Positions 43,917 to 50,132 of a DNA stretch of 50,132 nt are shown here, piece by piece; the stretch's first letter is position 1, and each line of letters starts with the position of its first letter. A program made the translations under genes and the position numbers. Source of the DNA: an uncultured Muribaculaceae bacterium (lineage in GTDB: Bacteria; Bacteroidota; Bacteroidia; Bacteroidales; Muribaculaceae); assembly GCA_910585285.1 (NCBI GenBank), contig CAJUDL010000028.1, forward strand, positions 1 through 50,132, given 5' to 3'. The notes below the pieces were generated by a model. It did no database searches, was not told the DNA's origin, and worked only from the letters and a program-made list of their open reading frames with translations.

Positions 43917-45152
43917 ATGACAGATTATAGTGAATTTGAAAATTCTGCGAGTCCGTTCTTCCGTTTTATTTCAGATAATGAAAAGGTTGACGGCAATCAG
44001 CTGCTTCTCAAATATCACAATAAAGAACTGCCCTTCCCTCTGGATTTTGCAATAACCCAAATAATTTGCAGACGAAAAACATTATCAAAACTATCCTATT
44101 TCCTTAATTTCCAACAATTTCTTTTCCCCGATTCCATTTCTTCTGAACAAGCATCAGATGAAAGAGTCGCGGAATATCATGCAGCTTTAGCAGGATCCGG
44201 TAAAATCGTGGTAGATATGACCGCCGGTCTGGGCATAGATGCCTTGTCAATCGCAATGCGAGGAAACAAGGTGACAGCATGCGATATAGATGCGAACAAA
44301 TCAGAAGCGTTGCGACATAATGCAAAAATTCTAAATACCAATAATATTACGGCTATCAATATTGACAGCATTGAGTTTCTGACATCTCTTGATTCTAAGG
44401 TTGATATCATATTCATTGATCCGGCAAGACGTGATGCAAATAATCGACGCATGTATTCTTTTGCCGACTGCACGCCCGATGTTGTCAAATTAATGCCCCT
44501 TATGCTTGAGAAGGCTGACAGGATTTTTATAAAATCATCTCCTCTTCTCGATATTTCTCAGATTATAAAAGAAATACCCGAAACGACATATATCCACATC
44601 GTTTGTGTAAAAAGTGAATGCAAAGAGGTATTAGTAGAAATAGTCAAGGGAATTTCATTTCAGGGAATAAGAATAATTGACCTTGATGACTCGGGGATTA
44701 TTTCAGATATTTTGTTTGAGAAAGAAGAATTGGCAGTCACTGATACATCCATTGCATCATCCGATGATTTAAAAATAGGAAGTTTTCTTTATGAGCCTAA
44801 TGCCGGATTAATGAAATTACGCTCAGCAGGTGCTCTATGTTCCCGCTTCGCTGGTATTAAACATGTAGCACCTAATACGTCCTTGTTTATCTCTGAAAAA
44901 TTTTATCCTGATTTCCCCGGAAGAGTTTTGCATATTGAGGAATTCCCTGATAAGACGGCTTTAAAAAAACTAAAAAATCAACGATACTGCGTGTCGGCGA
45001 GGAATTATCCCATAGAGGCTGAAAGCTTACGAAAGAAGTTAAGAGTAAAAGAAGGTATCGATAAATTCATTTACGCTTTCAGGGCAACGGCTGCAAATAC
45101 GAATGCAATCTGTATCGCCTCGAAACTTAAAAAAACAGAGCGGATCTTTTAA
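43917..45152 (+). CDS. Class I SAM-dependent methyltransferase with THUMP-like C-terminal domain
   Basis: The 411 aa protein has a helical N-terminus (1-90), then a Rossmann-type methyltransferase domain. The SAM motif I is VVDMTAGLGIDALSIA (about 98-113), the acidic residue of motif II is in ACDIDANKSEAL, and the motif IV-like FIDPARRD is at about 165-172. DPARR rather than NPPY suggests a relative of proteins with a THUMP-like C-terminal domain, which fits the last 90 residues (RYCVSARNYPIEAESLRKKLRVKEG). The substrate is unknown; RNA is a reasonable guess from the THUMP-like part. Its stop codon lies in the loop of a terminator hairpin. Confidence 0.85.
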   Translation: MTDYSEFENSASPFFRFISDNEKVDGNQLLLKYHNKELPFPLDFAITQIICRRKTLSKLSYFLNFQQFLFPDSISSEQASDERVAEYHAALAGSGKIVVDMTAGLGIDALSIAMRGNKVTACDIDANKSEALRHNAKILNTNNITAINIDSIEFLTSLDSKVDIIFIDPARRDANNRRMYSFADCTPDVVKLMPLMLEKADRIFIKSSPLLDISQIIKEIPETTYIHIVCVKSECKEVLVEIVKGISFQGIRIIDLDDSGIISDILFEKEELAVTDTSIASSDDLKIGSFLYEPNAGLMKLRSAGALCSRFAGIKHVAPNTSLFISEKFYPDFPGRVLHIEEFPDKTALKKLKNQRYCVSARNYPIEAESLRKKLRVKEGIDKFIYAFRATAANTNAICIASKLKKTERIF

Positions 45153-45169
45153 AAGACACGCTCTGTTTT
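45132..45169. terminator. Terminator hairpin overlapping the methyltransferase stop codon
   Basis: 11 bp stem (AAAACAGAGCG / CGCTCTGTTTT) with a 16-base loop. The TAA stop at 45150-45152 lies in the loop. A and T tracts flank both sides, so it can serve the converging M3 peptidase gene as well. Confidence 0.7.
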
Positions 45170-45209
45170 GATTATGAAGTTGTCTAAGCAACTTCTATAT
45201 GTTGAAATC

Positions 45210-47351
45210 TTATTTCTTTATTATTCCGTCACGCTCCATCAAAGCATCAACAGTTGGCTTTTTGCCTCTGAACTCAACATACAACTCCATTGGATCAACA
45301 GTATCGCCAGCCTGAAGCATCTTTCTGAATTTTGCTGCTGTCTTAGGATTAAATATACCGGTTTCCTTAAATGCAGCAAAAGCATCGGCATCAAGCGATT
45401 CTGCCCATTTATATCCATAATATCCGGCTGCATAACCTCCGGAAAATATATGTCCGAATGAGGGAGATGTCATGCATCCCTCGATTGCTTCGAAACACCG
45501 CACTGGATTCTGAGCGTTTTTCTCAAATTCTTCAAGATCGGCAGACGCTCTCAACGGAGTTTCAATTGTATGATAAGCCATATCGAGATATCCGAAACCA
45601 AGCTGACGCATACAAGCGTATGCAGCTCCGAATTGAGATGATTTTAAGAATTTATTTATCAATTCCTGAGGCATCTTCTTACCGGTCTTGTAATGTTTCG
45701 CAAATCCATCGAGATACTCCTTCTCCGTGAGATAGTTTTCATTGAATTGAGAGAAAAGTTCCACAAAATCATGGTCGACATTAGTACCGCTTAATGATGC
45801 ATATTTTGCTTCCGAAGAAAGTCCATGAAGAGCATGACCGAATTCGTGAAGGAAGGTCTCAACTTCATATGGAGTCAGAAGAACTGCATTGTTGCCTACC
45901 GGTTTAGAGAAGTTGCAGACAATCGAAATCAAAGGAATCTCTTTGTTTCCCTCATCATCCTTTGTCTCACCACGGAATTCTGTCATCCATGCGCCTGGGC
46001 TTTTGCCATCGCGATAGAAAAAGTCGGCATAAAGTATTCCGAGGAGTTTGCCATCTTTCTCGTAAACTTCATAAACTTTAACATCAGGATGATACTTATC
46101 AATATTCTTTGTTTCTTTGAATTTGTATCCATAGAGTTTAGTGGCGAGACCAAACACCCCGTTTATGGTATTATTCAACTCAAAATAAGGCTTCATGTCC
46201 TCATCATTGAAAGCATAACGCTCATTCTTGAGTTTATCTGACCAATAAGAATAATCCCAAGCTGTAAGCTGAAAATCACTGCCTTCTTTCTGTCTCGCAA
46301 AATCTTGTATCTCCTTCAGTTCAGCTTTCATCGGCTCCGTGTAAGCATTGCGAAGGTTCTCAAGGAACTCAGTAACCGCCTCCGGAGTCTTTGCCATGGT
46401 GTTCTGAAGCTGGTATTCAGCAAAATTCTTTTTACCCATCAGATTGGCAAGCTCAAGTCTGACATTGGCGATATCTCGAAGAATAGCTGTATTATCATAT
46501 TTACCACCATTATTACGACTGTTGAATAATCTGTATAAACGTTCACGCAGGTCTCTGCGATCGGAATATTTCATGAAAGGTTGATAAGATGGTGCAAAAA
46601 CAGTGACCAGGTACATTGATTCATCATCATCCTTACCATCTTGAGCCAAGGCATCTTTTGCTGCGGCTCTGTATGATTCTACAACAGATTCAGGGATCCC
46701 TGAAAGATCCGATTTCTTCAGCCACATCCTGCGGGATGGCTCTTTCATTGCATTCGAAACATTCTGACCATACTTCACTGTAAGTTCAGACAGTTCTGAA
46801 TTCAATTTGCGGAATTTTTCACGATCCGCACCCTTAAGATCAGCACCTGAAAGAATGAAGCCGAGATATGTCTTATCTATAAGTCTTAGATCTTCAGGGG
46901 TAAGACTTGTATCTTTATCCTTATTTTCATATACTTGCTTAACACGATCCCATAACCGTTCGTTAAGCATGATATTCGATGAATGCTCCGACAATGCCGG
47001 GGTAACTCTTGCAAGAACATCCATAATTTCAGGATCTCCCGAAGCACTTTCCAGGTTGCTCAAAGCAAGAAGAGATCTATTGAGAACCTGACCACTTCTG
47101 TCGAGAGCTACTATGGTATTTTCGAAAGTAGGCACACTTCGTTGATTGGTAATCGCATCTATCTCTTGATTCTGCAATTTAATTCCTTCAAGAACGCCTT
47201 CTTCAAACTGAGCCGGAGTCAATTTAGATAATGGCATCGTGCCAAAAGGCAATTTCGAGCCGTCAATCAATGGATTTGATACAGAGCCGACAGCCGAGGC
47301 TGCAAATGTAACCATTGTCAACGCCGTTAATGATCTGATAAAATAATTCAT
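45210..47351 (-). CDS. Secreted M3 family metallopeptidase (peptidyl-dipeptidase/oligopeptidase, Dcp-like)
   Basis: Zinc peptidase that trims short peptides. I set the start at the ATG at 47351, where a signal peptide begins (MNYFIRSLTALTMVTFAASAVG); the open frame runs 168 bp further up but that part is unlike the family. The 713 aa protein has the M3 zinc motif HEFGHALHGL, preceded by LTPYEVETFL, and the downstream zinc Glu region (DHDFVELFSQF), then FGYLDMAYHT and the C-terminal SFGHIFSGGYAAGYYGYKWAE block. It is most like Dcp peptidyl-dipeptidases by length and C-terminal motifs. On the minus strand a -7 box TATATTTG lies at 47413-47420. Confidence 0.92.
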   Translation of the reverse strand: MNYFIRSLTALTMVTFAASAVGSVSNPLIDGSKLPFGTMPLSKLTPAQFEEGVLEGIKLQNQEIDAITNQRSVPTFENTIVALDRSGQVLNRSLLALSNLESASGDPEIMDVLARVTPALSEHSSNIMLNERLWDRVKQVYENKDKDTSLTPEDLRLIDKTYLGFILSGADLKGADREKFRKLNSELSELTVKYGQNVSNAMKEPSRRMWLKKSDLSGIPESVVESYRAAAKDALAQDGKDDDESMYLVTVFAPSYQPFMKYSDRRDLRERLYRLFNSRNNGGKYDNTAILRDIANVRLELANLMGKKNFAEYQLQNTMAKTPEAVTEFLENLRNAYTEPMKAELKEIQDFARQKEGSDFQLTAWDYSYWSDKLKNERYAFNDEDMKPYFELNNTINGVFGLATKLYGYKFKETKNIDKYHPDVKVYEVYEKDGKLLGILYADFFYRDGKSPGAWMTEFRGETKDDEGNKEIPLISIVCNFSKPVGNNAVLLTPYEVETFLHEFGHALHGLSSEAKYASLSGTNVDHDFVELFSQFNENYLTEKEYLDGFAKHYKTGKKMPQELINKFLKSSQFGAAYACMRQLGFGYLDMAYHTIETPLRASADLEEFEKNAQNPVRCFEAIEGCMTSPSFGHIFSGGYAAGYYGYKWAESLDADAFAAFKETGIFNPKTAAKFRKMLQAGDTVDPMELYVEFRGKKPTVDALMERDGIIKK

Positions 47352-47412
47352 ATTATACCTATATTTTTTAGTTCCTATTGTGAATAGTGCAAAAAGCGCA
47401 CCAATACATTTG

Positions 47413-47420
47413 CAAATATA
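47413..47420 (-). promoter_or_regulatory. -7 box for the M3 peptidase gene
   Basis: Complement of CAAATATA reads TATATTTG, a TAnnTTTG match. The nearest -33 candidate (complement of CAAT at 47438-47441) is imperfect and 17 bp away. Leader about 55 bases. Confidence 0.4.
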
Positions 47421-47440
47421 CAAATTATTCCTTTCTCCAA

Positions 47441-47471
47441 TTTGATTTTCTTCTAATTTTATGTAATTTTG
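47441..47471 (+). promoter_or_regulatory. Bacteroidetes-type promoter for the small membrane protein, DUF362 and kinase genes
   Basis: TTTG at 47441-47444, 19 bp, then TAATTTTG at 47464-47471. Consensus in both boxes. The predicted start is about 20 bases before the ATG at 47497. Confidence 0.65.
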
Positions 47472-47496
47472 TTTTTGGAATAGAGGTCGTTTAATC

Positions 47497-47697
47497 ATGC
47501 TCATAAAGTATAAATTCAAAATGAAACAAAAGCAGAGGATAATCCTTTCAATTTTTCTTGCAATTGCCCAAATCGGCCTGGGTATTTTACAATTGATATT
47601 TTATGAAGGGTTGCACGAAATATTTATAGGCATTTTCTTCATTGTTTTTGGATTATGTAACTTTATCTCACTTCCGAAATTGCATAAAACATTATAA
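47497..47697 (+). CDS. Small two-helix membrane protein, unknown
   Basis: The 66 aa product has two hydrophobic helices (about residues 15-33 and 38-56) joined by a short polar turn (YEGLHE), with a basic N-terminus and C-terminus. No family is recognised. An in-frame ATG at 47521 (MKQKQRIILSIFLAIAQ) is an alternative start that trims eight residues. Support for it being real is the consensus promoter just upstream, the amphipathic layout and the close 13 bp spacing to the DUF362 gene, which suggests a shared transcript. Confidence 0.6.
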   Translation: MLIKYKFKMKQKQRIILSIFLAIAQIGLGILQLIFYEGLHEIFIGIFFIVFGLCNFISLPKLHKTL

Positions 47698-47710
47698 CAT
47701 ACAATAAATT

Positions 47711-48625
47711 ATGGATACTAAACAAGTCTCAAAGGTATATTTCTGTCCGCGCATCACGGCCGACAATCTCGTCAAAGTCTATCAATCCCTTGGACGTGAG
47801 GCAAAAGGCAGAGTGGCAGCAAAACTCTCCACCGGAGAAGCCGGCAATCCCAATCATCTCAGCACAGATGTAATCAAAAAACTTATACATCTCACCGAGG
47901 CAACAATCGTGGAATGCAACACTGCCTATGAGGGACGCAGATGCAATGCCGCAGACCATCTCCAGACTGCCGCTGAACATGGATTCACCGCAATTGCCGA
48001 GGTAGACATAATGGATGCAAATGGTGAGATATCTCTTCCGGTAAGAAACGGCAAACACCTTAAAGAGAATTTCATCGGTAAAAACTGGAAAGATTACGAC
48101 TTTACCATGGTTCTCTCCCACTTCAAAGGACACCCCATGGCTGGTTTCGGAGGAGCATTAAAGAATGTTGCCATTGGCATGGCTTCTTCTGCCGGTAAGG
48201 CATGGATTCATACTGCCGGAAAATCAAAAGATGTTCCAGTAGACTGGGAAAATGTTCCGCCACAGGAAGATTTTCTTGAATCAATGGCAGAAGCATGCGA
48301 ATCTGTATTTGACAAAGCGGGAGACAATATCCTTTTTATTAATGTTGCCAATAACCTCTCTGTTGATTGCGATTGTGTTGCAGAACCAGAATCAGTCAAA
48401 ATGGAAGACATAGGCATCCTGGCTTCTCTCGATCCAGTGGCATTGGATCGCGCATGCGTAGACATGGTTTACAACTCACCTGATCCCGGCAAATCACATC
48501 TGATTGAGCGTATGGAATCACGCAATGCAATGCATATCCTTGACTATGCTGAGAAATTAGGTCTTGGTTCTCAGAAATATGAAATTATTAATGTAGAACC
48601 TGTTGGAGTTGATGCTGCATTCTGA
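47711..48625 (+). CDS. DUF362 domain protein lacking ferredoxin-type cysteines
   Basis: The 304 aa protein matches the DUF362 family, whose function is unsettled: VYFCPRITADNLVKVYQSLG at the start, STGEAGNPNHLSTDVIKKLI, the central SHFKGHPMAGFGGALKNVAIGMAS (about 134-158), and LASLDPVALDRACVDMVY near residue 240. Many Bacteroidetes members carry a ferredoxin-like CxxCxxCxxxC insert for Fe-S clusters. None is present here; the cysteines are scattered. The end overlaps the kinase gene by 14 bp at the chosen kinase start. Confidence 0.86.
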   Translation: MDTKQVSKVYFCPRITADNLVKVYQSLGREAKGRVAAKLSTGEAGNPNHLSTDVIKKLIHLTEATIVECNTAYEGRRCNAADHLQTAAEHGFTAIAEVDIMDANGEISLPVRNGKHLKENFIGKNWKDYDFTMVLSHFKGHPMAGFGGALKNVAIGMASSAGKAWIHTAGKSKDVPVDWENVPPQEDFLESMAEACESVFDKAGDNILFINVANNLSVDCDCVAEPESVKMEDIGILASLDPVALDRACVDMVYNSPDPGKSHLIERMESRNAMHILDYAEKLGLGSQKYEIINVEPVGVDAAF

Positions 48626-49112
48626 TATTGATTCTCCCGTGATATTGATGTGTGGAATCAGTGGATCGGGCAAAACATATTTTTCAAAAAAACTTGAAGA
48701 GAAAGGCTATAAACGCCTTTCTCTTGATGAACATATCTGGAGCCTTTATGGCTCTGGATTTTCATCATTTCCATCCGAACGCAGAAAGCTGGTTTTTATG
48801 CAGGCTGCTAAAGAGATGGATCAACAACTTGCCGAATCTATTGATAAAGGTGAAAAAGTTGTATTGGACTCTACGATGTGTAAGAGAATAAAACGCGAAA
48901 GAACTCTGGCTCTTTGTCGCGAGCATGGCGTAGAACCAATCTTCATCTACCTTGAAACCCCTCTCCCACTCCTCAGCGAACGTCTCTCCCGACGTAGAGG
49001 CACAGGACCCAACGATCAGATTGTGTCTCCCGAAGACCTCTCCTCTTTCTATTCCAATTTTGAGCCGCCGCTATCATCCGAACCACATATAGTTGCTACA
49101 AATCTTATGTAA
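48612..49112 (+). CDS. P-loop kinase-like ATP-binding protein (AAA_33 type)
   Basis: Start set at the ATG at 48612 (MLHSDIDSPVILMCG), giving 166 aa; a TTG lies 9 bp earlier. The P loop is MCGISGSGKTYFSKKL. SLDEHIWSLYGSG provides the Asp of a substrate or Mg site, VVLDSTMCKRIKRERT a Walker B-like strand, and LSERLSRRRGTGPND an arginine-rich lid, the layout of small-molecule or RNA kinases of the AAA_33/zeta-like group. The substrate is unknown. Similar folds occur in antibiotic kinases, but nothing here points to that. It overlaps the DUF362 gene, so the two are translationally coupled. Confidence 0.8.
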   Translation: MLHSDIDSPVILMCGISGSGKTYFSKKLEEKGYKRLSLDEHIWSLYGSGFSSFPSERRKLVFMQAAKEMDQQLAESIDKGEKVVLDSTMCKRIKRERTLALCREHGVEPIFIYLETPLPLLSERLSRRRGTGPNDQIVSPEDLSSFYSNFEPPLSSEPHIVATNLM

Positions 49113-49227
49113 TTGTTGGAATAAAGATGAATCCCCGTACATAAATAGTTTAAACAACTTTATAATATATCCCTAAAATAATACAAAACCATAAATCGTT
49201 AAACTAAAAATATTAAACCCTCAAATT

Positions 49228-49347
49228 ATGAATCTTCCATATTACTCTTATCTTCCAATCGTAGCAGGAATAATCGGTGGCATTATTGGAGGCTACTACT
49301 ATAGAAAGTATAAAAAAAGCCAACAAAATAAAGAAAAACGCCCATAA
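49228..49347 (+). CDS. Tiny membrane protein (39 aa) with glycine-zipper helix
   Basis: ATG at 49228 opens 39 codons. The product has one hydrophobic stretch, LPIVAGIIGGIIGGYYY (about residues 9-25), with small-residue spacing (GIIGGIIGG) that favours helix packing, followed by a basic tail (RKYKKSQQNKEKRP). Its TAA stop shares its last base with the ATG of the next ORF (TAATG), a hallmark of translational coupling. No homologue is recognised. The 115 bp upstream (49113-49227) is AT-rich, with no consensus promoter found. Confidence 0.55.
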   Translation: MNLPYYSYLPIVAGIIGGIIGGYYYRKYKKSQQNKEKRP

Positions 49348-49529
49348 TGACAAATCTTTTACATCTACCTTGGTACTATTTAATCTTGTACCTTGTTGTA
49401 GGAATGCTTATTCTTTGGATTTTTGACAAGTACCAATTTATAAAATCCAAGTCGTTACGTTACTTCATTGTTATGGGTATCTACACCCTCATTTTTTGGA
49501 TAATTTACGACCTCATCGTTGCTTCATAA
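49347..49529 (+). CDS. Small membrane protein (60 aa) coupled to the preceding tiny ORF
   Basis: 60 aa with two hydrophobic helices (about 7-25 and 37-57) separated by a basic loop (DKYQFIKSKSLRY). It starts on the TAATG junction with the 39 aa ORF. The two small hydrophobic products, coupled in this way, may form one membrane complex; this is inference. No similarity to a toxin-antitoxin or holin family is evident. A copy of the interspersed repeat begins 6 bp after its stop. Confidence 0.6.
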   Translation: MTNLLHLPWYYLILYLVVGMLILWIFDKYQFIKSKSLRYFIVMGIYTLIFWIIYDLIVAS

Positions 49530-49534
49530 TATTA

Positions 49535-49587
49535 ATTATTCAACTTCCGCAAGCGCAAAGCAGAAGTTTATAAGTTAAATACGCAAA
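49535..49587 (+). repeat. Fourth copy of the interspersed CGCAAGCG repeat unit
   Basis: ATTATTCAACTTCCGCAAGC followed by GCAAAGCAGAAGTTTATAAG closely resembles the plus-oriented unit at 37070-37133 (TTATTCAACTTTCGCAAGCG, then AAAAGTTGAAGTTTATAAG). It is 12.4 kb away, in the gap between the small membrane gene and the terminal ORF. The two share 30 or more aligned bases with few differences. Confidence 0.6.
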
Positions 49588-49594
49588 TGCTTTT

Positions 49595-50132
49595 ATGAAT
49601 CACCTATTTCGACTTCTTGCAATTGTAATATATACTTTACTCCCGTGGAATATTTCTTATGGCAATGTTTTTAACACTTCTAAATCTTTCGATTTATTAT
49701 GTGTGCCTCAATATATCGACCATATTAAAGATGATACACGGTTTGCAGAACTATTTTCTGATTCCGTCTTTATCGCCAATATTTTCGAAGTAAATTCTAA
49801 TTGCAGTGCTTCAAAACTTTGCAATCTTTATTCTGAAATACACGGGGATAACGACGATATTACAAAATGCCTGTTCACAATTCAACATTTGGATAGCCTT
49901 GCTCGCGATGTCGAATGGGCGAAAGGCATCCTTTCTGTTCAACCTCAACTGTCGTATATCTGTCAGAAATTGGTTGAATATGGGTATTCAGATTATTGGG
50001 ACAATACGATTTATCCCAACTTGAAATCACATATTGACAATTATAATCTGAATAAGGATTTACTTAATAACATAAATCAAAGCCTTATCGAGTTTTTCTT
50101 ACCTGAATCTCTGCCGGAAACCCAATCCAAAA
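49595..50132 (+). CDS. Unrecognised secreted protein, 3'-truncated by window edge
   Basis: ATG at 49595 opens 179 codons up to the right edge. The N-terminus MNHLFRLLAIVIYTLLPWNISYG is a signal peptide. The visible mature part is acidic and helical with several cysteines (CVPQY, NCSASKLCNLY, KCLF, YICQKLV) and no recognised domain (FAELFSDSVFIANIFEVN; VEWAKGILSVQPQLSYI). A gut Bacteroidales periplasmic or surface protein is likely. The 3' part lies outside, so the family cannot be judged. Confidence 0.7.
   Translation, partial: MNHLFRLLAIVIYTLLPWNISYGNVFNTSKSFDLLCVPQYIDHIKDDTRFAELFSDSVFIANIFEVNSNCSASKLCNLYSEIHGDNDDITKCLFTIQHLDSLARDVEWAKGILSVQPQLSYICQKLVEYGYSDYWDNTIYPNLKSHIDNYNLNKDLLNNINQSLIEFFLPESLPETQSK

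Noticed and set aside
47352..47519. Upstream 56-residue extension of the M3 peptidase reading frame
   Set aside because: The extension lacks family similarity and precedes a clear signal peptide at 47351. It also crosses the divergent promoters.
1..50132. CRISPR arrays, prophage, integrons, rRNA operons or defence islands
   Set aside because: No regularly spaced repeats, phage structural genes, transposases, integrases or rRNA sequences were seen anywhere in the window.

Overview
The window looks like chromosomal DNA from an anaerobic Bacteroidales bacterium, most likely a gut lineage such as Muribaculaceae or a relative. The family level is inference. The signs are Bacteroidetes-type promoters (TTTG, about 20 bp, TAnnTTTG) upstream of several genes, AT-rich translation starts without clear Shine-Dalgarno sites, a T9SS type-B sorted protein, a Bacteroidetes-specific DUF4293 protein, an archaeal-type ProS, an anaerobic (class III) ribonucleotide reductase and a rubrerythrin. 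There is no rRNA operon, prophage, CRISPR array or intact insertion sequence. Almost everything is core housekeeping.

Left part (1-8.4 kb): a minus-strand run ftsY-rimO-menF (menF cut by the left edge), then a second minus-strand group nrdD-nrdG-rubrerythrin. A 339 bp divergent region with a 20 bp palindrome separates nrdD from a stand-alone malic enzyme. Next on the plus strand come proS, a secreted dipeptidyl peptidase IV, an unrecognised membrane protein and an overlapping miaA (8.6-14.7 kb). The pair dapA-dnaG runs the other way (14.7-17.8 kb).

Middle (17.9-33.6 kb): a DUF389 membrane protein, a T9SS type-B cargo protein, uvrA, a zinc/cation diffusion facilitator, a tRNA-Gln(CUG) with its own promoter and terminator, an NlpC/P60 hydrolase, a secreted GH13 alpha-amylase, groES-groEL, an ABC-F ATPase and a secreted M13 metalloprotease. 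groES and uvrA both carry sequences with the spacing of a sigma-54 -24/-12 promoter.

Right part (33.6-50.1 kb): a 188 bp element with perfect 22 bp terminal inverted repeats lies immediately before aroE, which overlaps comEC. A DUF4293 gene converges on comEC. A 400 bp gene-free stretch full of nested inverted repeats precedes a large TPR protein. Then dnaA, an mlaD-amidase pair, a THUMP-like-domain methyltransferase, a secreted M3 peptidase, and a plus-strand group of a small membrane protein, a DUF362 protein and a P-loop kinase. Two coupled tiny membrane proteins and the start of an unrecognised secreted protein finish the window.

No clearly new multi-gene system is visible. The most unusual signals are in the non-coding DNA: the inverted-repeat element at 33.6 kb, the repeat cluster at 37.0-37.25 kb with a related copy at 49.5 kb, the two sigma-54-like promoters, and the palindrome at 7.0 kb.
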